Below, piece after piece: positions 17,089 through 24,959 of a DNA stretch of 64,000 bases; positions within the stretch are counted from its first letter, which is position 1, and each line of letters begins with the position of its first letter. This DNA comes from Aeromonas rivipollensis. GTDB taxonomy: Bacteria > Pseudomonadota > Gammaproteobacteria > Enterobacterales > Aeromonadaceae. The translations under genes were made by a program, and so were the position numbers. The DNA is taken from assembly GCF_010974825.1 (NCBI RefSeq), contig NZ_JAAILA010000007.1:62001-126000 (forward strand), written 5' to 3'. Below the pieces are notes generated by a model. It searched no databases. It saw only the letters and a list, made by a program, of their open reading frames with translations, and was not told the origin of the DNA.

Positions 17089-18096
17089 TTACAAGTCGAA
17101 TTTCACTTCATCCAGCAGCTGCAAGGCGTCCTTGCGGTGCTTGGCATAGTCGCTGACCGGCATGGGGTCAGACTTGAAACTACCCCAGGACTTGACCATG
17201 GCGGAAGGCTCGACCCCGGCCTTGACCGGATACTCGGCATTCACGTCCGCATACATGTGCTGGGCTGTGTCGCCAGAGAGGAACTCCATCAGCTTCTGGG
17301 CGGCTTCCTTGTTCTTGGCGTACTTGGTCATGGCCACGCCGCTCACGTTGACGTGGGCACCGCGATCAGCCTGGTTCGGGAAGTTGATGTAAACCGCCTC
17401 AGCCCAGGATTTCTGCGCCGGATCTTTCAGCATGGCGCCCAGGTAGTAGCTGTTGCCCAGCGACAGATCGCAGATACCATCCTTGATCGCCTTGACCTGA
17501 TCCCGGTCGTTGCCTTGCGGCTTGCGCGCCAGGTTGGCCTTGACCCCTTCCAGCCAGGTCTTGGTGTCCGCCATGCCGTGATGGGCAATCATGGACGAAA
17601 CCAGCGCCACATTGTACTCGTGCTTGCCGCTGCGGGTACAAATTTTTCCTTTGAATTCAGGCTTGACCAGATCTTCGTAGCGGATGGTGTCGAGCTTGCC
17701 GAGACGATCCTTGCTGGAGTAGATGGCGCGCACCCGGGTGGTCAGGGCGAACCACTTGTTGTCCGGATCACGATAGATGGAGGGGATGTTCTCCTGCAGT
17801 GTCTTGCTGTCCACCGGCTGCACCAGATCCTTGTCCACCAGATCGGTCAGACGGCTGATGTCGACGGTCAGCATCAGATCCGCCGGGGAGAGCTTGCCTT
17901 CGCGCTCCAGGCGCTCGTTCAGCCCCTCTTTGGCAAACACCACGTTGACCTTGATCCCGGTCTCTTTCTCGAACTGCTGGATGATGGGCTTGATCAGCTC
18001 ATCCTGCCGATTGGAGTAGACATTCACTTCAGCCGCGGCAAAGGCCGACTGGGCGATCAGCGAGGAGAACAGCAGCGCCAACATCTTCATTTTCAT
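17089..18096 (-). CDS. fbpA: Periplasmic ferric iron-binding protein FbpA
   Basis: Periplasmic Fe3+ receptor of the FbpABC system. The second of two adjacent ATGs (18096), seven nt after AAGGA, gives 335 residues. The frame opens further upstream but that part is not signal-like. The Sec signal MKMKMLALLFSSLIAQSAFA is followed by AEVNVYSNRQDELIKPIIQQFEKETGI. Later segments include YSSKDRLGKLDTIRYEDLVKPEFKGKICTRSGKHEYN and LGNSYYLGAM with the paired tyrosines that ligate iron in this family. A Fur box lies upstream. Confidence 0.93.
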   Translation of the reverse strand: MKMKMLALLFSSLIAQSAFAAAEVNVYSNRQDELIKPIIQQFEKETGIKVNVVFAKEGLNERLEREGKLSPADLMLTVDISRLTDLVDKDLVQPVDSKTLQENIPSIYRDPDNKWFALTTRVRAIYSSKDRLGKLDTIRYEDLVKPEFKGKICTRSGKHEYNVALVSSMIAHHGMADTKTWLEGVKANLARKPQGNDRDQVKAIKDGICDLSLGNSYYLGAMLKDPAQKSWAEAVYINFPNQADRGAHVNVSGVAMTKYAKNKEAAQKLMEFLSGDTAQHMYADVNAEYPVKAGVEPSAMVKSWGSFKSDPMPVSDYAKHRKDALQLLDEVKFDL

Positions 18097-18122
18097 CATC
18101 CATTCCTTGTCTGTGCATATAG

Positions 18123-18137
18123 TGATAACTATTTTCG
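18123..18137. promoter_or_regulatory. Fur box upstream of fbpABC
   Basis: TGATAAC-TATTTTCG matches the 7-1-7 Fur core TGATAAT-N-ATTATCA at about 11 of 14 positions. It is centred some 34 nt upstream of the fbpA start, so iron repression of the operon is likely. Confidence 0.7.
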
Positions 18138-18222
18138 TTTGCATTCTGCATGAATCGGGATGAGAGGATCAAGGCGGTTTGCAGAGGTAAGGCCACATAT
18201 TTAATCGTCGCCAAAACAAAAA

Positions 18223-18246
18223 GACCGGATGGAATCCCACCCAGTC
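18223..18246 (-). terminator. Rho-independent terminator after glnK
   Basis: On the minus strand a 10-bp stem (GACTGGGTGG / CCATCCGGTC, two G-U pairs, 4-nt loop) is followed by TTTTTGTTTT. It lies 93 nt past the glnK stop and upstream of fbpA. Confidence 0.7.
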
Positions 18247-18338
18247 TCTCCATGACCACGCATTCTTTTTTGCTATCGACCCGGCAGGGCCTGAGCGCTC
18301 AACCCGGTCGGCTCAGTGGCCGGGGCCCTGGCGCGGCA

Positions 18339-18677
18339 TCACAGCGCCTCGTCGTCGCTCTCGCCGGTACGGATGCGCACTGCCTGCAGCAGGTCATAGA
18401 CGAAAATCTTGCCGTCCCCTATCTTGCCGGTATAAGCCGCCTTGCAGATGGCCTCGATCACCCCTTCCACGTTCTCGTCGGCGGTGGCGATCTCCAGCTT
18501 TACCTTCGGCAGGAAGTCGACCTGGTACTCGGCTCCCCGGTATAATTCGGTGTGCCCCTTCTGGCGACCGAAGCCCTTGACCTCGGACACGGTCAGACCC
18601 TCGACCCCCAGGTTGGCGATGGCCTCGCGCACGTCGTCCAACTTGAAAGGTTTGATAATCGCAGTAATCAGCTTCAT
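18339..18677 (-). CDS. glnK: Nitrogen regulatory protein P-II (GlnK type)
   Basis: PII signal transducer, 112 residues. It starts MKLITAIIKPFKLDDVREAI, closer to GlnK (MKL) than GlnB (MKKI). It has the T-loop KGHTELYRGAEYQVDFLPKVK with the uridylylated tyrosine, and the C-terminal signature TGKIGDGKIFVYDL...RIRTGE. No amtB is adjacent, which is unusual for glnK. A sigma-54-like promoter and repeated GCACC motifs upstream suggest nitrogen control, which favours GlnK. GlnB cannot be excluded by sequence alone. Confidence 0.85.
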   Translation of the reverse strand: MKLITAIIKPFKLDDVREAIANLGVEGLTVSEVKGFGRQKGHTELYRGAEYQVDFLPKVKLEIATADENVEGVIEAICKAAYTGKIGDGKIFVYDLLQAVRIRTGESDDEAL

Positions 18678-18715
18678 CTGGTTGCTCCCAATCCATGGTA
18701 TGTCATGAAGGGGTC

Positions 18716-18731
18716 ATCAATTCTTGTGCCA
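18716..18731 (-). promoter_or_regulatory. Candidate sigma-54 promoter of glnK
   Basis: On the minus strand TGGCAC, five nt, TTGAT. This fits the -24/-12 pattern (TGGCAC-N5-TTGCW) except for GA instead of GC at -12. The inferred start falls about 25-30 nt before the glnK ATG. Confidence 0.5.
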
Positions 18732-18827
18732 AGTATTTTTATTGTTTATTTTCATAAAGATAGCCATTAACCCTTGAGCCGTTTCGGCCCAGGATCACCA
18801 AGGAAGCGCATCTCGCCCCATAATGAG

Positions 18828-18861
18828 GCACCAAGCTGCACCAGACTCCCTTGATGCACCA
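18828..18861. promoter_or_regulatory. Three GCACCA repeats upstream of glnK (possible NtrC enhancer)
   Basis: GCACCA occurs at 18828, 18838 and 18856, two of them preceded by T as TGCACCA, which is the NtrC half-site. They lie about 125-155 nt upstream of the inferred glnK start, a normal enhancer distance. They are direct, not inverted, repeats, which weakens the call. They also lie just upstream of the divergent arfB. Confidence 0.35.
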
Positions 18862-18878
18862 AATGAGAGCATCACCCC

Positions 18879-19295
18879 ATGTTAGTCATCTCCAACAGCG
18901 TGATCATTCCCTGGCATGAGCTGCAGTTTCAGACCATGCGCGCCCAGGGTGCCGGGGGCCAGCACGTCAACAAGACGGACTCCGCCGTCTGGCTGCGCTT
19001 CGATTACCGCGACTCCCCCAGCCTGCCGGATCTCTACAAGGAGGGGCTGGAGAAACTGAGCGACAGCCGGGTCCACGATGGCTTCATCCAGATCAGGGTC
19101 GAGACCCACCGCAGCCAGGACATGAACCGCAAGGAGGCCATGAGCCGCCTGACCGAACTGCTGAAAAAGGCCGCCTGGCGCCCCAAGGCCCGCCATGCCA
19201 CCAAGCCGACCCGAAGCTCCCAGCGCAAGCGGGTCGACGCCAAGAAGCGCAAGGGCGAGATCAAGTCGGCCCGTGGCAAGCCCGGGATGGAGTGA
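18879..19295 (+). CDS. arfB: Alternative ribosome-rescue factor ArfB (YaeJ)
   Basis: Codon-independent peptidyl-tRNA hydrolase that frees stalled ribosomes. The 138-residue protein has the catalytic GGQ in MRAQGAGGQHVNKTDSAVWLRFD near residue 27. Its basic C-terminal tail (RSSQRKRVDAKKRKGEIKSARGK) inserts into the empty mRNA channel in this family. Its short length, lacking release-factor codon-recognition domains, distinguishes it from PrfA/PrfB. ogt follows after 27 nt. Confidence 0.94.
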   Translation: MLVISNSVIIPWHELQFQTMRAQGAGGQHVNKTDSAVWLRFDYRDSPSLPDLYKEGLEKLSDSRVHDGFIQIRVETHRSQDMNRKEAMSRLTELLKKAAWRPKARHATKPTRSSQRKRVDAKKRKGEIKSARGKPGME

Positions 19296-19322
19296 GCCGT
19301 TCAGGCCGAGAAAGAGAGACTC

Positions 19323-19823
19323 ATGAGATACAGTTTTTGTGACAGCGCCCAGGGCCCCCTGCTGGTCGCCATCGACCAGGATGGCCTGCGCTTCGTGGAG
19401 TTCGTGCGAGGGGAGCAGCCGGTGACGCCCAGAGCGCAGTGGCAGCGGGACGATGTGGCCCTGGCCCCCTACCTCGAGCAGTTCGAAGCCTATTTTGCTG
19501 GCCGGCTGCGGCGCTTCACGCTGCCGCTCGCCGCCAGAGGCACCCCCTTCCAGCAGTCGGTGTGGCGCGCCCTGTGCGACATTCCCTACGGCGAGACCGT
19601 CAGCTACCTCGAGATTGCCCAGGCCATCGGTAACCCCAAGGCGGTGCGGGCAGTGGGGGCTGCCAACGGCCGCAACCCGCTCAGCATCATAGTGCCCTGC
19701 CACCGAGTGATAGGCAGTAGCGGCGCGCTGACGGGGTACGCCGGCGGCATTCCCATCAAGCGCTGGCTGCTGGCATTGGAGCAGGAGGGCAGCGGCTTTG
19801 AACTGACCCCACCGGGCGTTTAG
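19323..19823 (+). CDS. ogt: Methylated-DNA--protein-cysteine S-methyltransferase
   Basis: Suicide DNA-repair protein that removes alkyl groups from O6-alkylguanine. 166 residues, with the helix-turn-helix region FQQSVWRALCDIPYGETVSYLEIAQAIGNPKAVRAVGAANGRNPLSII leading to the active-site PCHRV and GSSGALTGYAGG. It has no Ada regulatory domain, so it is the constitutive Ogt type. It starts 27 nt after arfB and is probably co-transcribed. A terminator lies ~140 nt downstream. Confidence 0.93.
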   Translation: MRYSFCDSAQGPLLVAIDQDGLRFVEFVRGEQPVTPRAQWQRDDVALAPYLEQFEAYFAGRLRRFTLPLAARGTPFQQSVWRALCDIPYGETVSYLEIAQAIGNPKAVRAVGAANGRNPLSIIVPCHRVIGSSGALTGYAGGIPIKRWLLALEQEGSGFELTPPGV

Positions 19824-19961
19824 CAAAATGAACATAGTATGAAGAATCGCCTCAGAAGGGCTTCAGACAGGGTCAGGCATCATGGCTTCACACTTGGATG
19901 GCACGGCTCATCCCTCATTCAAGTGGCACCCATGTGACGCTTCCAATCTGTCTTTTTCCCC

Positions 19962-19988
19962 GCGCCTCCTCTGAGGCGCTTTTTTTTT
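19962..19988 (+). terminator. Terminator downstream of ogt
   Basis: GCGCCTC-CTCT-GAGGCGC stem-loop followed by a run of nine T on the plus strand. The 138 nt between ogt and this hairpin show no other feature. Confidence 0.9.
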
Positions 19989-20006
19989 GCCCGACAACAG
20001 TCACAA

Positions 20007-20030
20007 GAAAGCCCGCCGAAGCGGGCTTTG
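20007..20030 (-). terminator. Terminator downstream of the nucleoside transporter gene
   Basis: AAAGCCCGC-CGAA-GCGGGCTTT stem-loop. On the minus strand it is followed by TTTCTTG. It lies 28 nt past the stop of the 20058-21254 gene, opposite the ogt terminator. Confidence 0.8.
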
Positions 20031-20057
20031 ATCTGAAGGCGCTAGCCTCGAGGCCAC

Positions 20058-21254
20058 TCAGAGGGCGAGGAACAGACCCGCCAGCGAGGCGCTCATCAGG
20101 TTTGCCAGCACCCCCGCCAGGATGGCGCGCATGCCGTAACGAGCGATGAAGGATTTGCGCTCTGGCACCATGGCCCCCAGGCCGCCGATGAGGATCGCCA
20201 TGGAGGAGATGTTGGCGAAACCGCACAGGGCGAAGGTGACTATGGCCTTGCTCGACTCGTCCAGCGTCTGATCCTGCACCAGGGCGATGAAGGCGACGAA
20301 CTCGTTGATGACGATCTTGGTGCCGATAAGCGCCCCGGCTGCCTGAGCCTGATCCCAGGGCACGCCGATGAGCCAGGAGACGGGGGCGAACAGCCAGCCC
20401 AGGATGATCTGGAAGCTCAGATCCAGCCCCACCAGATCACCGGCCCAGCCCAGCAGGCCGTTGAGCATGGCAATCACGCCGACGAAGGCCAGCAGGGTCG
20501 CGCCTACCGCCACAGCGATATTGAGGCCAGACATGGCGCCATCGGCCGCCGCTTCGATCACGTTGGTGGCGCGGGGGATCTCCACGTCCTGATGGTGATC
20601 CACCTCATCGGCACCGGGCGGCACCAGGATCTTGGCCATGGCCAGGCCGGCAGGGGCCGACATGAAGGCGGCGGCGATCAGGTATTTCAGCTCGACCCCG
20701 ATACTGGCATAGCCCACCAGGGTGCCACCGGCCACTGAGGCGAGACCGCAGCTCATCACCGCGAAGAACTGGGAGTCAGACATCTTGGAGAGGTAGGGTT
20801 TGACCACCAGAGGCGCCTCCACCATGCCGACGAAGATGTTGGCGGTGGCGGAGAGACTCTCGGCACGGCCGGTGCCCAGCAGCTTCTGCAGGCCACCTCC
20901 CAGCAGGGCTATGACCCGCGGCATCAGGCCTATGTGGTAGAGGATAGCGATCACCGCGGAGAAGAAGATGATGACCGGCAGCACGTTGAACGCGAAGATG
21001 AAGCCCAGCTTGAACTTGGCCAGGTCGCCGAACAGGAAGGCAATCCCCTCCTGGCCGTAGCCGATCACGCTGCTGACGCTCTCGCTGACGCCGTTGAGCA
21101 CGCTCTGACCGGCAGGCAGCCAGAGCACCAGGGCGGCGAAGAGGACTTGCAGGCAGAGGGCGAGACCCACTGTTCTCAACGGGATACGACGACGATTATC
21201 AGAACAGAGTGCGGCTAGTGCCAGGATACTCAAGATGCCGAGCAGGGCGATCAT
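20058..21254 (-). CDS. Concentrative nucleoside transporter (CNT/NupC family), copy 1
   Basis: Proton- or sodium-coupled nucleoside importer of the inner membrane. MIALLGILSILALAAL gives 398 residues. It has the CNT hallmark segments [68 protein letters not shown] and ALCGFANISSMAILIGGLGAMVPERK. It is monocistronic. A second, closely similar family member is next to the deo genes at 59049, and substrate differences cannot be read from sequence. Confidence 0.9.
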   Translation of the reverse strand: MIALLGILSILALAALCSDNRRRIPLRTVGLALCLQVLFAALVLWLPAGQSVLNGVSESVSSVIGYGQEGIAFLFGDLAKFKLGFIFAFNVLPVIIFFSAVIAILYHIGLMPRVIALLGGGLQKLLGTGRAESLSATANIFVGMVEAPLVVKPYLSKMSDSQFFAVMSCGLASVAGGTLVGYASIGVELKYLIAAAFMSAPAGLAMAKILVPPGADEVDHHQDVEIPRATNVIEAAADGAMSGLNIAVAVGATLLAFVGVIAMLNGLLGWAGDLVGLDLSFQIILGWLFAPVSWLIGVPWDQAQAAGALIGTKIVINEFVAFIALVQDQTLDESSKAIVTFALCGFANISSMAILIGGLGAMVPERKSFIARYGMRAILAGVLANLMSASLAGLFLAL

Positions 21255-21436
21255 AGGGATTCCATCTAGTGGGACTGAAGATGGGCGCGGATTCTGCTCC
21301 CCTACCCCCATCACTGCAAGTCCACCTGGTTACAACCCTGTTAGCAAAAACGTTTGCACGATATCGGTTGCGCCAACTGGCTGATTTGGCTCGTGTTTGG
21401 TATCAGGCGAAAGTCAGTGTTCTTGTATGGAAACGA

Positions 21437-22393
21437 TTATTCCTCCACACCGGACAATCTGCCCCCAAGCCAGGGGGCCAGCCGCTGCGCCCAATAGGGT
21501 TCGGGGCCGAAGCTCTCCTTGAGGAAGTCGATGAAGAGGCGGATCTTGGGATCCAGGTGTTCGCGCCTGGCATAGACGGCGTGCACCGCCATCTTCTGGT
21601 TCGGGCGCCACTGGGGCAGCAGGGGAATGAGCTGACCGGATTGCAGCTCCTTGTCCAGCAGGTAGTTGGCAACATAGGCGATGCCGAGCCCGGCCAGGGC
21701 GGCATCCCGCACAGCCTCCGCCAGATCCACCCTGTAGTTGCCGGCCACCTGCACCGTCTGGCGCTCCTTGCCCTGGCGAAACGACCACTCGTGGTAGCGC
21801 CGCTCCCGGCTCTGGTAGGTGATGCAGTTGTGCCTGGCCAGATCCCTGGGGTGCAGCGGGGTGCCGTGGCTCAGCAGATAGTCCGGCGAGGCCACCAGCA
21901 CGAAGCCGATGTCCGCCAGCCGCTGCCCCACCAGCCCCTCGGGCTTGTCCTCGTAGGTGGTGATCCAGAGATCCAGCCCCTCATCCACCAAATTGGTTCT
22001 GTGATCGAACAGGGAGACTTCCAGCTCCAGATCGGGGTAGCGCGCCTGGAATGCCTTGAGCCGCGGGATCACGTGCAAGCGGCCGAAAGACTGGCCCACC
22101 CCCAGGTGCAGCACGCCGCTCACCTTGCCGCGTCGCTCCGCCACCATGGAGTCCGCCTCCAGGGCCACCGCCACCAGGGCGCGGCAGTGACGGGCATACT
22201 CCTGACCGAGTTCGGTCAGGGAGAAGCGGCGTGTGGTGCGTTGCACCAGCTGGGCCCCTAGCGCTGTCTCAAGCTGGGCCAGCTGCTTGCTGATGTGGGA
22301 CTTGGAGACCCCGAGCCGCCGCGCGGCGGCAGAGATGCCCTGCTCGCGGACCAGGGCATCGAAGATCACCATTTGGGGAAGACGTTGCAGCAC
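21437..22393 (-). CDS. LysR-family transcriptional regulator
   Basis: DNA-binding regulator with an N-terminal winged helix (MVIFDALVREQGISAAARRLGVSKSHISKQLAQLETALGAQLVQRTTRRFSLTELG, split here only by reading) and a LysR substrate-binding domain ending WLGGRLSGVEE. The frame starts at a GTG (22393). An ATG at 22372 is an equally likely start, with neither preceded by a strong ribosome-binding site. It resembles the AaeR/CrgA-like subgroup of single-gene LysR regulators. Its target is unknown. Neighbours are a nucleoside transporter and a glutathione peroxidase. Confidence 0.85.
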   Translation of the reverse strand: MLQRLPQMVIFDALVREQGISAAARRLGVSKSHISKQLAQLETALGAQLVQRTTRRFSLTELGQEYARHCRALVAVALEADSMVAERRGKVSGVLHLGVGQSFGRLHVIPRLKAFQARYPDLELEVSLFDHRTNLVDEGLDLWITTYEDKPEGLVGQRLADIGFVLVASPDYLLSHGTPLHPRDLARHNCITYQSRERRYHEWSFRQGKERQTVQVAGNYRVDLAEAVRDAALAGLGIAYVANYLLDKELQSGQLIPLLPQWRPNQKMAVHAVYARREHLDPKIRLFIDFLKESFGPEPYWAQRLAPWLGGRLSGVEE

Positions 22394-22454
22394 GGGGTAA
22401 CCAGAGTGGGTGGCGGGCCCCCATTATTCCAGAGCCGCCCGCCAGGGGGTAGGG

Positions 22455-22991
22455 TCAGCGTCCCAGCGCCTGGATCAACTGCTCCTTGAGAGGTTCATCG
22501 GCCGGATTCTGATTGGCACCATAGCTCGCAATCAGCTTGCCATCGCGGCCCACCAGGTATTTGTGGAAGTTCCAGTTGGGTGCATCCCCATCGGCGGCGG
22601 CCGCCAGCCCCTTGAACAGGGGCACCGCATCGGCGCCACGCACCGAGACCCGGTTGAACATGGGGAAGGTCACACCGTAATCCCGGCGGCACACCTCGGC
22701 GGTCTTGTTCTCATTGCCCGCCTCCTGCCAGAAGTCGTTGGAGGGGAACCCCAGCACCATCAAGCCCTTGTCCTTGTAGCTCTGATAGAGCGCCTCCAGA
22801 TCCCGGAACTGGCCGCTGTAACCACAATAAGAAGCTGTATTGACCACCAGCACCACCTTGCCCTCGGTCAGCTGGCAGAGGTTGTGGCGCTGGGTATTGT
22901 TGAGCTCCCGCATCTCCACATTGAAGTAATTGGGACAGGCGGCAGATGCCGCGCCAGATCCGAGCAACAGCAGCAGGGTGAACCATTTCAT
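22455..22991 (-). CDS. Exported glutathione peroxidase-like protein
   Basis: Thiol peroxidase of the GPx family. The ATG at 22991 begins a signal peptide (MKWFTLLLLLGSGAASAA), giving 178 residues. The open frame continues far upstream but is GC-rich noise. The peroxidatic cysteine is in NTASYCGYSGQF (Cys56), with the catalytic Gln/Trp regions LMVLGFPSNDFWQEAGNE and WNFHKYLV. The position that holds a resolving cysteine in thioredoxin-dependent GPx (GFPCNQF) is serine here. Cysteine, not selenocysteine, is encoded. NnrU lies 59 nt upstream. Confidence 0.88.
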   Translation of the reverse strand: MKWFTLLLLLGSGAASAACPNYFNVEMRELNNTQRHNLCQLTEGKVVLVVNTASYCGYSGQFRDLEALYQSYKDKGLMVLGFPSNDFWQEAGNENKTAEVCRRDYGVTFPMFNRVSVRGADAVPLFKGLAAAADGDAPNWNFHKYLVGRDGKLIASYGANQNPADEPLKEQLIQALGR

Positions 22992-23050
22992 TGACGTGAC
23001 TCCTCGGGTTTTCTCCATCATACGCGAGATCCCCGAACAAGGTTCAGGGA

Positions 23051-23614
23051 TCAGTACAGCGGGATCCCGGTCAACCAGCCGTGGCCCCAGAAGATGAGCA
23101 GGGCCGTGAGTACCAGACCGGCGCCCACGCTGATCCCCGTCCCCTGCCAGGTGGCCGCTGGCCTCGGCTTGGTGCGCCAGTCCCGCACCGAAATCCAGAC
23201 GATGCTGACCAGCGCCCAGGCGCCTAGCCCCCCGAACAATACCAGGGAGCGTGCCTCGCTGTTGACCGCCAGATGGGCACAGGCCCAGAGCAGGGTGCCG
23301 AGCAGTTGGGGGTGTACCAGCCAACGCCTCAGGTGGTTGGGCCCCTGGCCGGCGCACAGCAGGATCAGCGCGATCGGCATGGCCGCCATCACCAGCATGG
23401 GCCCCCAGGCAGGCAGGAAATAGAGCGGCATGGGGCTGGCGCTGCGCCAGCCAGCGAGGATGCAGCCGATGGCGACGAACACCAGCAGCGAGAAGAGTCC
23501 CTTGTAACGGTTCTCCCCCAACCGATCGCGCAGGCGGGCACGGTGCGCCGCGGCGAAGCAGGGATAGAGATGGATAAGGGTAAATAGCAGTACCCCCAGG
23601 GTCAGCAAGATCAT
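23051..23614 (-). CDS. NnrU-family membrane protein
   Basis: Small polytopic membrane protein (187 residues) of the NnrU family, related to 15-cis-zeta-carotene isomerases and named for linkage to nitric oxide metabolism. Features are HLYPCFAAAHRARLRDRLGENRYKGLFSL, a long hydrophobic middle, and GPNHLRRWLVHPQLLGTLLWACAHLAVNSE with the conserved HP and AH histidines. It precedes the GPx gene in the same direction. No biochemical role can be inferred from context. Confidence 0.82.
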   Translation of the reverse strand: MILLTLGVLLFTLIHLYPCFAAAHRARLRDRLGENRYKGLFSLLVFVAIGCILAGWRSASPMPLYFLPAWGPMLVMAAMPIALILLCAGQGPNHLRRWLVHPQLLGTLLWACAHLAVNSEARSLVLFGGLGAWALVSIVWISVRDWRTKPRPAATWQGTGISVGAGLVLTALLIFWGHGWLTGIPLY

Positions 23615-23698
23615 GGGTTGCTCCTTGTACTATGGGGGATCACTATGCCGCAAAGGCCCCTGGCAGAATACAAAAACCATATAAAAGACAGCAGGATA

Positions 23699-23724
23699 AT
23701 AAAAAAGCCGATCCTGGGATCGGC
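23699..23724 (-). terminator. Terminator after garK
   Basis: GCCGATCC / GGATCGGC stem followed on the minus strand by TTTTTT. It lies 93 nt past the garK stop and ends the gntP-garK operon. A second GC-rich hairpin (GGCCGGTG / CACCGGCC) lies between it and garK. Confidence 0.85.
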
Positions 23725-23816
23725 AAGGTGCGTCAGAGGGTCCGCCCTCAGGCGAGCAACCACATCCGCTACACGGGGCTGGGTGTGGCCGGTGACGGGC
23801 ACCGGCCAGAAGAGGG

Positions 23817-24950
23817 TTAACGACGCAGCAGATAGAGGGCGGCGACGTTGCGGGCCGTGAGCTGCAGGTTGGTGGTGGCGGTTGCGATCGCCTCCGGCAG
23901 GGACATGGCCCGGTTGACCACGGCGAACACGGCGTCGATGCCATGGTCATGGACCACGCCGCAATCGTCGGTGAGGCAGCCGGCGATGCCGATCACCGGT
24001 TTGCCAAACTGCTTGGCGCAGCGTGCGACACCGATTGGCGTCTTGCCGTGGATGGTCTGGCTGTCGATGCGCCCTTCCCCTGTGATGACAAGATCCGCGT
24101 CGGCTACTTCATCGGCCAGCTTCAAGGCTTCGATCACTATCTGGATGCCGGGCTTGAGCTCGGCCCCGAGCAGGCCGACCAGGGCAGCGCCCATGCCACC
24201 AGCGGCGCCCGCCCCCGGCAGTTCCTTCACCTGCTTGCCGAGGGCCTGCTCGATGCAGTCGGCGTAGTGGGCCAGATTGGCGTCCAGCTGGGCCACCATC
24301 TCGGGGGTCGCCCCCTTCTGCGGGCCGAACACGGCGGAGGCACCTTTCGGGCCGCACAGCGGGTTGTTCACATCGCAGGCCACCTCGATGACCAGCTCGC
24401 TCAGGCGGGGGTCCAGCCCGCTCAGGTCTATGGTGGCAAGCTCGGCGAGACCAGCACCGCCCAGGGCTATGGGGGTGCCATCTTCTTTCAAGAGCTTGCC
24501 GCCGAGCGCCTGGATCATGCCGGCACCACCGTCGTTGGTGGCACTGCCACCGATGCCGAGGATGAGGTGAGTGACCCCCATCTCCAGCGCGGCCAGGATC
24601 AGCTCGCCAGTGCCGAAGCTGGAGGTGAGCAGCGGATTGCGCTGCTCCGGTGCCACCAGATGGATACCGGAGGCCGCCGCCATCTCGATGACGGCACGCT
24701 TGCCATCACCCAGCAGGCCGACGAAACCCTGCACCTTGTTGCCAAGGGGCGCGGTCACCTCGACCGGCAGTATGTGACCACCTGTGGCATCCACCAGGGA
24801 CTGCACAGTGCCCTCGCCGCCATCGGCCATGGGCAATTTGACATAGGTGGCATCCGGCAGCACCAGCTTGAAACCGGCCTCGATAGCATCGGCCACCGCC
24901 ATGGCGCTCAGACTCTCCTTGAATGAATCGGGGGCAATAACAATTTTCAT
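23817..24950 (-). CDS. garK: Glycerate 2-kinase
   Basis: Phosphorylates D-glycerate, feeding galactarate/glucarate and glycerate carbon into glycolysis. 377 residues, with the family start [75 protein letters not shown] and [20 protein letters not shown]. It begins 9 nt after the GntP-type permease, forming an operon downstream of the regulator gene cdaR. Confidence 0.95.
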   Translation of the reverse strand: MKIVIAPDSFKESLSAMAVADAIEAGFKLVLPDATYVKLPMADGGEGTVQSLVDATGGHILPVEVTAPLGNKVQGFVGLLGDGKRAVIEMAAASGIHLVAPEQRNPLLTSSFGTGELILAALEMGVTHLILGIGGSATNDGGAGMIQALGGKLLKEDGTPIALGGAGLAELATIDLSGLDPRLSELVIEVACDVNNPLCGPKGASAVFGPQKGATPEMVAQLDANLAHYADCIEQALGKQVKELPGAGAAGGMGAALVGLLGAELKPGIQIVIEALKLADEVADADLVITGEGRIDSQTIHGKTPIGVARCAKQFGKPVIGIAGCLTDDCGVVHDHGIDAVFAVVNRAMSLPEAIATATTNLQLTARNVAALYLLRR

Positions 24951-24959
24951 ATCAATTCC

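Noticed and set aside
22455..23357. Long N-terminal extension of the GPx gene
   Set aside because: The extra ~122 residues are antisense-like to the NnrU region. The internal ATG at 22991 starts a clean signal peptide.
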